A DNA stretch of 64,000 nt from Antarctobacter heliothermus. GTDB taxonomy: Bacteria > Pseudomonadota > Alphaproteobacteria > Rhodobacterales > Rhodobacteraceae. A model generated the notes under the pieces. That model had not been told where the DNA came from, made no database searches, and saw only the letters and a list, made by a program, of their open reading frames with translations. A program made the position numbers and the translations under genes. The stretch is taken from contig NZ_CP022540.1 of assembly GCF_002237555.1 (NCBI RefSeq), positions 1,868,501 through 1,932,500 of the forward strand. Direction: 5' to 3'. Within the stretch, counting starts at the first letter, position 1; each line of letters starts with the position of its first letter. Shown here one piece after another: positions 42,103 to 50,395 of this stretch.

Positions 42103-45100
42103 TTATGCCGCCAGCAGAATCCGCGCCTGATCAGCCTTCAGCGAAGCACGGGCGGCGGTATAGGCGTCCCGGCCCGGGGCATTGGACAGTTCCGGAAACA
42201 GGGCCAGCAATTCCTTACGCTGCGCCGTTTCCAGACCTGCAAGCGACTGGTCGCCCGGCTGAAAACTTTCTGTCCACGCACCGTCCGACATCACCAGTTC
42301 ATGCGCGTTGAACATGAAATGCACATAGGTGATGCCATCGCACGGACATTCGCGGGTGACGCCCGGACGACCAACAAGGTGGCTCGCCGCGACAAGAACC
42401 TCATCTTCGCCGAACAACAGTTCCACTGTGGCTCCGCCCATGACAACCCGGTGCTGGGGTGAGACCAGCATGTCACGTTCCGGCACGCCACGTCCCAGCG
42501 CCCCCGCAACGATGCGGATTGGGCGCAGGTCAGGGTATGCAGCCAGTTCCGCGCCAGTCAGCGACTTTGCCCCGGCCCAAAGCACCCGCTTGTACCCATT
42601 GTCGCGGGTCAGCACCCGGTCGCCGCGCGTGATCTCACCTGCATCGACCTCTCCGCTGGTGGTCTTGATTTTCGTGCCGGGGGTAAAGCAGGGGGTGTAG
42701 TTGACGTTTTCGATTTCAGAGAAGGTGAGCGTGGACCCGTCGGCCCACTCGACAGTGCCGGATTCCGCGCCGGTCATGGTGACGACCGCCGGTCCGGTGA
42801 TGTTCAGTGTGTCGCCGCCGGTCTCGCCGGTTTCGCCGCCCGCCAGTTTTAGGTCGGCACCGGTCACATCGCCCGCGCCGACGTTGAAAACGTCGTCGCC
42901 ATCGCCACCCTCGGCGGCATCGCCTGACCCGGCATTGATCGTGTCTGCGCCGTCGCCGCCGATCAGCAGGTCCGCGCCCGCGCCGCCGGTCAGACTGTCG
43001 CTCCCCGTGCCGCCGTCCAGCGTGTCGTCGCCCGAGCCACCGGTCAGGCTGTCGCCGCCACCGCCAGCAAAGACCGCCAATCCTGCGCTATCGGCGCTGC
43101 CATCGACGCTGTCGTCACCGCCGCCCAGTGTCAGGGTCTCGATCTCTGAGAAACCTGCGCTGTCGGTGCCATCGGTGATCGTTCCGGCCTCGTCGCCGGT
43201 ATAGGTGACCGTGACCGAGCCGGGCAGGGATGAGGCATCCAGTGTGTCGTTGTCCGTACCGGTCGTGGTGGTTTCGCCGCCGACGATGGTGTCCGCGCCA
43301 AAGCCGGTTTCCAGCACTACGGTGTCGGCGTCCGCGCCGCCGATGAGCAGGTCGCCGTCGGTTCCTCCCAACAGAACATCCGCGCCGTCGCCGCCGTCAA
43401 GCGTGTCCGCGCCACTGGCCCCTTCCAGAGAATCGTCGCCGGTGCCGCCAAGAACGCTGTCGTCACCAAGACCCGCCTGTACGGTGTCATCGCCGCCGTA
43501 GCCAAGGATGGTGTCATCCTGACTGCCGCCAATGCCGTCGCTATTGTCGACGAAATCGTCGTTGGGGTCGTCTGCGTAGATCGCGCCGATAACGTCGTCC
43601 GCTGCAGTTCCCTCGACGATGAAATCACCGGGGCTGAGCGGGATTCCCATGGCATTCAGCTGTGCGGGAGTTTGCACCTCGGTGATCGAAACGCCGACAA
43701 GTGTGATGGATTCGCCGTTGGGAAAGGACAGGACCGCGTGGCCTGATCTGTCGCCTGCGGTGTCAGTGACGGTGACATCCCCGGTCGTGACCGGGTTGCC
43801 ATCTAGATCGTTCAGTGCGCTGACGTCCAGCAGGTCGTTGCCCGAAAAGGCACCGCCACCAAGGTCTGTGGGGGCCTCAAAGCTGGAGATCGTGTCGTCG
43901 CCGGATCCGTCTGCCAATACAACAACGTCTTGTTCACCGTCGCCCGCGCCGACGTCGATGATATCGTCTCCTGCGCCGCCGTCGACCGTGTCCGCGCCCG
44001 AAGAGGTCAGCAGGCTATCGTTGCCCGTGCCGCCCGAGACGCTGTCATCGTCAAAGCCAGAGAAAATCGTGTCGTCGCCGCCGCCACCAAGGATCGTGTC
44101 ATCACCGTAGTTGCCGATGATGTGTTCCGCGCCAGAAGAGCCGACAACGCTGTCGTTGCCGGTGCCCATCTGAAAGCGTTCGATTTCCTCGAATGTTGTG
44201 GTGTTGACCCCGTCGGTCAGCGTGCCGGTTTCCTCGCCCGTATAGACGATGGTGATGTCGTCCGAGATGGTGGAAAAGTTGATCCGGTCGCCTTGGGTCT
44301 CGTCGGTTTCGCCGCCGACGATGCTGTCATTGTCCAGTTGGACGTCCAGAAAAATCTCGTCGTCGCCACCTTCGCCGAACACCGTATCGTTTCCGGCACC
44401 TGCGTCGATCACATCGTCGCCTGCACCCGCCTGCACAATGTCGTCGTTGGAGTTCACCGGGTAATCGGAGTTGTCGATCAGGTCGCCGTCCGGGTCGTCG
44501 GTGTAGGCGGTGTTGATGGTGTCGTCGCCAGCGGTTCCCGAAACGATGAAATCGTCCGAGACTGCAGGCGGCACGCCGATCGCTTCCAACTGGGCGGCAG
44601 TCGTGACCGCCGAAGGGGGCACGCCGATCAGGGTCAGGATCGTGCCGTCCGGGAAGGTCAGGATTGCATCGCCGCTGCCGTCGCCATTGGTGTCCGAGAC
44701 GGCCACATCCTCTGTCGAGACGGGGTTGCCGGATCCGTCCAGCATCCCGGAGACGTCAAGTTGGTCCAGTGCCGCTCCGTCTCCCGAATCCGTGGTGTCG
44801 AACCCGGATATCGATTGGCTGTCGCCGCCGCCCAGGATCACGGTGTCGCGGCCGGTGCCCAGATGGATCGTCTCGATCTCGGAGTAGCGCAACGTATCGG
44901 TGCCATCTGAGATGGTGCCTGCCTCGGGGTCGCTGCCGGTCATGTCGACGGTCACGCCGTCGGTGACGGCCTGCATGTCGATCACATCGTTGTCGGTGCC
45001 TGCCTCACCGCCGGTAATGGTGTCGCTGCCAAACCCGTTGCCCATGCTTAACAGGTCCGCATCGGCCCCGCCTGACAGAACATCCGCGCCTCCGCCGGAA

Positions 45101-47220
45101 ACGATGGTGTCATTTCCAGTGCCGCCGGTGATCGTCTCGGCATCGCCCGCGCCGACGATGTAGTCGTCGCCGCTGCCGCCATCCAGTTCGTCGGCACCGC
45201 CCTCGCCATAGATCGTGTCGTTGTCTGCTCCGCCAGTGACGGTGTCATTGCCCAGCCCGGCATAGATCGTGTCGTTCCCGGAACCGCCATCCAGATAGTC
45301 GTCGCCGGTGTGCTGAACGGCGGCCTCATCGTCGATCAGGTCGTTGCCGTCGCCACCATAGACTGTGCTGGACCCCTGACCGTAGTGCAGTGTGTCGTCG
45401 CCTGCATTGCCGTCCAGATAGACGCCTGTCGTGTTGGCTGTGGCGTCGATTTGGTCATTGCCTTGGGTCGCCTCGATACCTTCGATCTCGGAAAAGGTCA
45501 CAGTTTGGCCACTAATCGAAACGGTGCCCGCCTCGTCGCCACTGAAAGTGACAGAGATTGTATCGCCCGCATCGCTCTCGTTGGAAAAGTCGAGGACGTC
45601 GAAATCGGTGCCGGTGGTGACTGTTTCGCCACCTGTCACGACGCGATCAACATCCGAGCCTTCCAGCAGAATCCGGTCATTGTCGGCGTCGCCAAAGACT
45701 GTATCGGCCCCGGTCACTGCGTTCAGCGTGTCGGCCCCATCGCCGCCGCGCATAACGTCACCTTCGGCCCCGCCGTCAAGGGAATCGTCGCCCGACCCGC
45801 CCAGAAGAGAGTCGATACCGTCGCCGCCCTGCAGCGTGTCGTTGTCCGCCCCACCGTCGATGGTGTCACTGCCCGCCATGCCGTCGATGAGATCATCACC
45901 CGCGCCGCCAAAGATTAGGTCGTCCTGGCTTTCGGGGGTGGCGTTGATCACTGTGGGCGGGTTGGAAAACCCGTTTGTTGAAAAGGCGTAGTTGGTGCCG
46001 GCGCCGCGCGACGTGACCTCAAAAACCAGCCGCTGCTGATCGGAATAGGTAAACTGCGCCCAATGGTTCTGGTCGGCGTTGCCCGAACTGGTGTTGTCGG
46101 ACTGCGCGCCCAACTCCTCACCTGTGTCGGTGGCATTGAGATTGGTGGTCGGCGCAGAGGCAAGGCCGACGCTGACGACATCGGCGCTTTGTGCAGTGAC
46201 GCTTTCAGAGGTGGTGTCGATGTCCTGGAAGGTGAAAGAGCCGGTGATCTTGATCGGCTCGCCGGTCGCCTGATCAAAGAATTCGAACCCCAGTGTAACC
46301 CCGGTGCCTGCGTCGGCCTCTCCGTCGCGGTTGATGTAGACAGAGTTGGTGTTGAATTCGATCTGGATGTTCGGATCGTCGGCGTCGAGAACGGTCAGTC
46401 GGGCCTGTACCACCATGCCTTCATCGGTGACGCCGATGTTGTCGTAGACTGCGTAAGAACCGATGATTCCGGTGCCCGCATCCCCAGTTTCGCTGATCGT
46501 GTCAAAGTCGAAATCAGACAGCGTGCCGGAACTGACACCAACGTCTTCACTGTCGCCAAAGATCGTGTCGTTGCCGCCACCGGCGTCGATCGTGTCCCGA
46601 CCTGATCCACCAGTGATTAGATCCGCGCCCGCGCCGGTTGTGATGCTGTCTGCGCCGGTGCCGCCGTCGATTGTGTTGTCGCCACCAAGGGCGTCGATCA
46701 CGTCCGCACCCGAGCCGCCCTGCAGTTCGTCTGACCCGGCGTCTGAGGTCAACGTATCGTCGCCATCGCCGCCCATGACCGTATTTTTGCCGCCTGTGGC
46801 AGAGACGTTTTCGTCGCCGTCGCCGAGATTGACGAAATCACCGCCATCAATTCCGGTAACAGTGTCGGTGCCGTCCGAAGTGAAAACGGTGTCGTTGCCG
46901 CCTCCAAGGTCGATATTTTCGTTGCGGTCGCTGCCCGCATAGAAATCAGATCCGTCAGGCAAGCGCACGGTGGTGAAAAACTCAAACAACGTGTTGCCGC
47001 CCAGATCCGTATTGCTGAATCCGCTGTGAAACCGGTCGCCGATTGTATAGGTTGTCGATCCGTTCGAGATTTGCACCTCGCCGGAGATGGTGTTGTAGTC
47101 GACCGAAAAGCCCGGTCCAAGGTTAGAGAAATCCAGTGTGTGACCGGACCCTCCGTGCGAGATGCCGTTCCAGAAAGACGCGGAATTCCAATTGAAATTC
47201 GTGACCGTATATGTCGCCAT
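42103..47220 (-). CDS. RTX (hemolysin-type Ca-binding repeat) protein with C-terminal Hint_2 domain
   Basis: A 1705-aa acidic protein. Residues 1-110 form a short conserved head (TYTVTNFNWNSASFW). Numerous nonapeptide RTX repeats (GGxGxDxLxG) fill about 110-1520, with a duplicated spacer module (ILTFPDGTILTLIGV and VLSFPNGESITLVGV). The C-terminal 190 residues are a Hint_2 domain (CFTPGTKIKTTSGEVDAGEI; LVSPQHRVVM; FMFNAHELVMSDGAW). Such proteins are secreted by type I systems; Hint may self-cleave. No type I exporter is in the window. ATG 47220 is preferred over 47271, since the head homology starts there. Confidence 0.88.
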   Translation of the reverse strand: MATYTVTNFNWNSASFWNGISHGGSGHTLDFSNLGPGFSVDYNTISGEVQISNGSTTYTIGDRFHSGFSNTDLGGNTLFEFFTTVRLPDGSDFYAGSDRNENIDLGGGNDTVFTSDGTDTVTGIDGGDFVNLGDGDENVSATGGKNTVMGGDGDDTLTSDAGSDELQGGSGADVIDALGGDNTIDGGTGADSITTGAGADLITGGSGRDTIDAGGGNDTIFGDSEDVGVSSGTLSDFDFDTISETGDAGTGIIGSYAVYDNIGVTDEGMVVQARLTVLDADDPNIQIEFNTNSVYINRDGEADAGTGVTLGFEFFDQATGEPIKITGSFTFQDIDTTSESVTAQSADVVSVGLASAPTTNLNATDTGEELGAQSDNTSSGNADQNHWAQFTYSDQQRLVFEVTSRGAGTNYAFSTNGFSNPPTVINATPESQDDLIFGGAGDDLIDGMAGSDTIDGGADNDTLQGGDGIDSLLGGSGDDSLDGGAEGDVMRGGDGADTLNAVTGADTVFGDADNDRILLEGSDVDRVVTGGETVTTGTDFDVLDFSNESDAGDTISVTFSGDEAGTVSISGQTVTFSEIEGIEATQGNDQIDATANTTGVYLDGNAGDDTLHYGQGSSTVYGGDGNDLIDDEAAVQHTGDDYLDGGSGNDTIYAGLGNDTVTGGADNDTIYGEGGADELDGGSGDDYIVGAGDAETITGGTGNDTIVSGGGADVLSGGADADLLSMGNGFGSDTITGGEAGTDNDVIDMQAVTDGVTVDMTGSDPEAGTISDGTDTLRYSEIETIHLGTGRDTVILGGGDSQSISGFDTTDSGDGAALDQLDVSGMLDGSGNPVSTEDVAVSDTNGDGSGDAILTFPDGTILTLIGVPPSAVTTAAQLEAIGVPPAVSDDFIVSGTAGDDTINTAYTDDPDGDLIDNSDYPVNSNDDIVQAGAGDDVIDAGAGNDTVFGEGGDDEIFLDVQLDNDSIVGGETDETQGDRINFSTISDDITIVYTGEETGTLTDGVNTTTFEEIERFQMGTGNDSVVGSSGAEHIIGNYGDDTILGGGGDDTIFSGFDDDSVSGGTGNDSLLTSSGADTVDGGAGDDIIDVGAGDGEQDVVVLADGSGDDTISSFEAPTDLGGGAFSGNDLLDVSALNDLDGNPVTTGDVTVTDTAGDRSGHAVLSFPNGESITLVGVSITEVQTPAQLNAMGIPLSPGDFIVEGTAADDVIGAIYADDPNDDFVDNSDGIGGSQDDTILGYGGDDTVQAGLGDDSVLGGTGDDSLEGASGADTLDGGDGADVLLGGTDGDLLIGGADADTVVLETGFGADTIVGGETTTTGTDNDTLDASSLPGSVTVTYTGDEAGTITDGTDSAGFSEIETLTLGGGDDSVDGSADSAGLAVFAGGGGDSLTGGSGDDTLDGGTGSDSLTGGAGADLLIGGDGADTINAGSGDAAEGGDGDDVFNVGAGDVTGADLKLAGGETGETGGDTLNITGPAVVTMTGAESGTVEWADGSTLTFSEIENVNYTPCFTPGTKIKTTSGEVDAGEITRGDRVLTRDNGYKRVLWAGAKSLTGAELAAYPDLRPIRIVAGALGRGVPERDMLVSPQHRVVMGGATVELLFGEDEVLVAASHLVGRPGVTRECPCDGITYVHFMFNAHELVMSDGAWTESFQPGDQSLAGLETAQRKELLALFPELSNAPGRDAYTAARASLKADQARILLAA

Positions 47221-47500
47221 CTCAGTACCACCCACCTTTTGCCGAGGCGGGTGCCAAAACCACGGCTCCACCTCGTTCGGCCCCTAATCGGGGGCCCCTG
47301 CGCAGGTGCTTTAGACGGGACAAATGGGGCCGGAGTGGGTCGGATTAATGAAAAAACGCGAGACATTGCATCTGATTTGGCCACAATCAGCGGCGGGTCG
47401 TCGCAATTTGGCCTTATTATCCGGCCACCGGCGGCGAGCTTTGGGGGCGGCACGACAGGACAAACCTGACAGGCCCCGTGGGTGCCGTCCGCATTGCCTG
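47221..47500. other. Divergence gap between RTX gene and SARP-like regulator end
   Basis: About 280 nt. CCCCTAATCGGGGGCCCC near 47281 can form a hairpin just upstream of the RTX gene leader. AT-rich stretches at 47343-47420 are the likely RTX promoter, but no boxes can be assigned with confidence. Confidence 0.35.
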
Positions 47501-49111
47501 TTAAAGCAGGGCGCGGATCGGCTCTAGCATACCTTTGTTGCGTAGGGTCCGAACCGGGTAGCTGTCATCGTTCACCAGTCGGTCGAGGGAAAAGCCGGGT
47601 TCGATCTTGGCCAGTTTCTCGGCCACTGCTTGCGCCTTGTCCAACTGCCCTTCAAGCGCGTAAAGCGCCAGCAAATGACGATGCGCGGGCCGCGACAGTG
47701 GCGCTGACCGGACAGCAGCCTCTCCCGCCTCTATTGCCTCTTGCGGACGATTGCAGGCAACGGCCACGATGCAATGCCCCGTATCCCAGAAATGTTTGAA
47801 AGGTGAAGTCCGCGCAATCAGGCAGGCCCGGGCCGAGGCCGTAAATGCGCCGTCCAGATCGCCCGAAAGGATCAAGGCCTCGGAGAGGGATTTCCAGGCA
47901 AAGGCACTTGCCGGATTGCGTTCGACCGCGTTCTGGGCAAGGTCCAGAACCCCCGCAGTATCCCCCAACGCAGTGCCGCGCACCTTGGATACAATAGCGT
48001 GTACCAACACGTTGTCAGGGGCCAGTTCCATCGCCCTGTAGTGCAGTTCAACAGCCTCATCCAAAAGCGGTTGTTGATCGGCTTCAGCCATTTCGATCAT
48101 CTGTGTCAGGCGGATCATGCTGGCCCAAGCAAGATAGATGCCGTTCTGATCGCGCTTGAACGCCTGATCCATCAGGCCATACGCCTCGCGCAGCGCGTCT
48201 TTCTCAAAAGAGAACATGCGGTACAAACCCAGCCGGGACAGCGCCGTGGATCTGGTTTCTGGACGATCCTTTTCCAGTACATGTGGCAGTTTTCCGATAA
48301 TCTGGTCAGCAGCCTCGAAGACGGTGCGAGACACCGCGATTTCTGCCGTCAGGATGTCCTCCAGCCGGTCAAGCTGTTGCAGTTTCGAATACAGGATGCG
48401 GGCACTGGGCTGGTGGGTCGCCTTGATAAATAGCGCGTGCCCGCCGTCGCCGTTCGGGATCAACTGCGTGCTGACCTGAACGTCGCTTGTGGGAGCCCCT
48501 TCGGGCAAGGGGCCGTCGCATTCGGATTGACGCCATGCGCGAACCTGTTCGGCGATGTTTTCGCCGATCTGGTTGGATAGCACCTCCCCCAGCATCCTTT
48601 CCCGCCCCGGGTCCTCGGTGAGAGCGCGGCAGTTGATCAGGATGCCACGGCTGTCCGACGGGCTGGCTTTGGCGAGCTTGGACAGTAGGGCCGCGCGTTC
48701 CTGCCGCAGCCAATCCTCGAATTCAGGATCGCGCACATCAATGCCCTGCAACAGTTCAATCCGGTCGTCTTCTGGCACCACTTCTTCCAGCAGGTCGACA
48801 GTCACGCCGCGGGGATCCAACGAAACGCTGCTGCGGTCGGCGCACAAGGTGTCGGCAGAAGGCCCCAACGCGCTGCGCAATTTCGACAGGGCCTGACGCA
48901 AGTTCGCGCTGGCCTGTTCGGGGCCAAATGTCGACCACAGCTTGTCTTCTAGCCAGCGCCGTGGTCGGGACATGTCGGGGCTGAGCGCCAGCATCGCCAA
49001 AAGCGCCTGGTTCTTGGCCCCCTTGAGCGGCAAGACGACGCCATCTCCATCCCGGACCTGAAAGGGGCCGAGCACGGAAATAGTGATCTTGTTGGCGTGC
49101 GTCTGGTTCAT
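47501..49111 (-). CDS. SARP/BTAD-like transcriptional regulator with TPR domain
   Basis: A 536-aa regulator. Residues 1-95 form an OmpR/SARP-type winged helix (ITISVLGPFQVRDGDGVVLP, LEDKLWSTFGPEQASANLRQALSKLR). A linker precedes TPR-like repeats (about 300-520: YLAWASMIRLTQMIEMA, AVELHYRAMELAPDNVLVHA, ALYALEGQLDKAQAVAEKLAKIEP). ATG 49111 (MNQTHANK) is right for homology although the frame is open much further. It is divergent from the haloperoxidase-like gene and upstream of the RTX gene, so it probably controls one or both. Confidence 0.83.
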   Translation of the reverse strand: MNQTHANKITISVLGPFQVRDGDGVVLPLKGAKNQALLAMLALSPDMSRPRRWLEDKLWSTFGPEQASANLRQALSKLRSALGPSADTLCADRSSVSLDPRGVTVDLLEEVVPEDDRIELLQGIDVRDPEFEDWLRQERAALLSKLAKASPSDSRGILINCRALTEDPGRERMLGEVLSNQIGENIAEQVRAWRQSECDGPLPEGAPTSDVQVSTQLIPNGDGGHALFIKATHQPSARILYSKLQQLDRLEDILTAEIAVSRTVFEAADQIIGKLPHVLEKDRPETRSTALSRLGLYRMFSFEKDALREAYGLMDQAFKRDQNGIYLAWASMIRLTQMIEMAEADQQPLLDEAVELHYRAMELAPDNVLVHAIVSKVRGTALGDTAGVLDLAQNAVERNPASAFAWKSLSEALILSGDLDGAFTASARACLIARTSPFKHFWDTGHCIVAVACNRPQEAIEAGEAAVRSAPLSRPAHRHLLALYALEGQLDKAQAVAEKLAKIEPGFSLDRLVNDDSYPVRTLRNKGMLEPIRALL

Positions 49112-49263
49112 TCGTTTGTTCCAAATCCTTCCGAACGCTAGCATTGCCGTAACGCGGCGGCAACGGACGTGAAATTTTCGCAAATGTTGGCGAGGCAAGG
49201 CAGATAGGCTTTGACCTGTGCCGGGCGGTGCCAAAAAATCGAATGGAAAACGAAGAGGATGCC

Positions 49264-50370
49264 ATGCCTGTCTCCGGTCCCTACAATTCACAGAACTCGC
49301 AAAATTCACAAAACAGCCAAAATTCGCAGAACTCACAGAATTCACAGAACTCGCAAAACAGTCAGGCGTCAGAGAATTCTCAGGCCGGACCTGACAACAC
49401 GTTCTCCAGTGCGGCGCTGGGGACAGCGCGGGACGGGACCGTGGGCTATTGGGACGGTTCGGCCGACAGAACGCCCAAACAGGACGGTCGCAGCGGGTGG
49501 GATGCCTTGCGGGCGATGGCGACGGGTCCGCGACGTGGCCTGATGGATGCCTGCCTGCACGGAATGTTCGGCGTAACCCTAGAGGCGAGGGCCAAGGACA
49601 AGCCGGCAACCGGAACGGTGGCGCTGAACGGCGCGACATTGGTCACACTGGAGGCCCCAACCAGCGCATTTCTTGCGGACGAGCAATTGCCCTATCTGCG
49701 CACCTACGCCGATTTGCGCGGCGACCGTCTGAATGAGATCATCATGCAGACCGGTGACATCCAGAGCTTTTTTGGCCTTGTCGGATACATGTCACCCGAC
49801 GCGACGAAATGGAGCCTCGCGCTCAATCAAGCAATGCTGCGGCTGTGTACGATGATCGAGATGCCGTTGAAGCACGGCTTTGACGTGGCGCGGCCCATCG
49901 CGATGTCGCGCAAGGTGCAACCGATGATCCAGACACCTGGCCACGGTGCCTGGCCCTCGGGTCACGCGACAGAGGCGTTTGCCTGTGCGACGTTGTTGTC
50001 GCGACTGTTCCTGAACGCGCCGGTCGACCCTGTAGAACAAGTCAAGGCAGGCAACGAACTGTACCGCCATGCTGAACGGATCGCGATGAACCGCACTGTC
50101 GCGGGTGTGCATTTCCCAACGGACAGCATGGCCGGGGCCGTTCTGGGGGTGACCGTCGCCGAGGCGTTGATCAATCTGCTGGACGGTGCCCCGCAAACCC
50201 GCACGCGGGTTTTTCATGGTTCCGTATATGACGGCGACTTCAGCCTTGGACGCATGGTGCAAGCACTGGATACACCGACTGAGATCAAGACCGGCACGCT
50301 GTCCCTGACGCCCGGCATGGTGCCCGGATGGTTGGCCAAGATGTGGGATGAGGCCAAGGACGAATGGTAA
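49264..50370 (+). CDS. PAP2/vanadium haloperoxidase-like phosphatase-fold protein with (NSQ)9 tract
   Basis: A 368-aa protein with the complete PAP2/vanadium-haloperoxidase signature: K203-x6-R210-P, PSGH ending at H234, and R277-x5-H283-x3-D287 (RTVAGVHFPTD). These residues bind vanadate or phosphate. No signal peptide is seen; the N-terminus carries nine NSQ repeats (residues 8-34) that look disordered. ATG 49264 has AGAGGA upstream. It could be a haloperoxidase or an acid phosphatase; the soluble sequence and lack of membrane helices favour haloperoxidase-like. It neighbours a subtilase and a degenerate haloperoxidase relative. Confidence 0.83.
   Translation: MPVSGPYNSQNSQNSQNSQNSQNSQNSQNSQNSQASENSQAGPDNTFSSAALGTARDGTVGYWDGSADRTPKQDGRSGWDALRAMATGPRRGLMDACLHGMFGVTLEARAKDKPATGTVALNGATLVTLEAPTSAFLADEQLPYLRTYADLRGDRLNEIIMQTGDIQSFFGLVGYMSPDATKWSLALNQAMLRLCTMIEMPLKHGFDVARPIAMSRKVQPMIQTPGHGAWPSGHATEAFACATLLSRLFLNAPVDPVEQVKAGNELYRHAERIAMNRTVAGVHFPTDSMAGAVLGVTVAEALINLLDGAPQTRTRVFHGSVYDGDFSLGRMVQALDTPTEIKTGTLSLTPGMVPGWLAKMWDEAKDEW
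49285..49365 (+). repeat. 9-bp minisatellite encoding (NSQ)9
   Basis: Nine tandem units of about AA(T/C)TC(A/G)CA(G/A) encode Asn-Ser-Gln nine times at the N-terminus of the haloperoxidase-like protein. Third positions vary, so the array is not freshly expanded, but the copy number could change by slippage. Confidence 0.85.
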
Positions 50371-50374
50371 GCGC

Positions 50375-50393
50375 GCGCGCCTGAGCGGCGCGC
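50375..50393 (+). terminator. GC-rich hairpin after haloperoxidase-like gene
   Basis: GCGCGCC/GGCGCGC form a 7-bp stem with TGAGC loop 4 nt after the stop codon, followed by TTTCAG. It lies in the 25-nt gap between two convergent genes and is a plausible intrinsic terminator. Confidence 0.55.
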
Positions 50394-50395
50394 TT

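Noticed and set aside
42700..46942. Pro/Ser-rich plus-strand frames and CRISPR-like regular repeats in the RTX gene
   Set aside because: The periodicity comes from the nonapeptide RTX units; there are no identical repeats with unique spacers and no cas genes.
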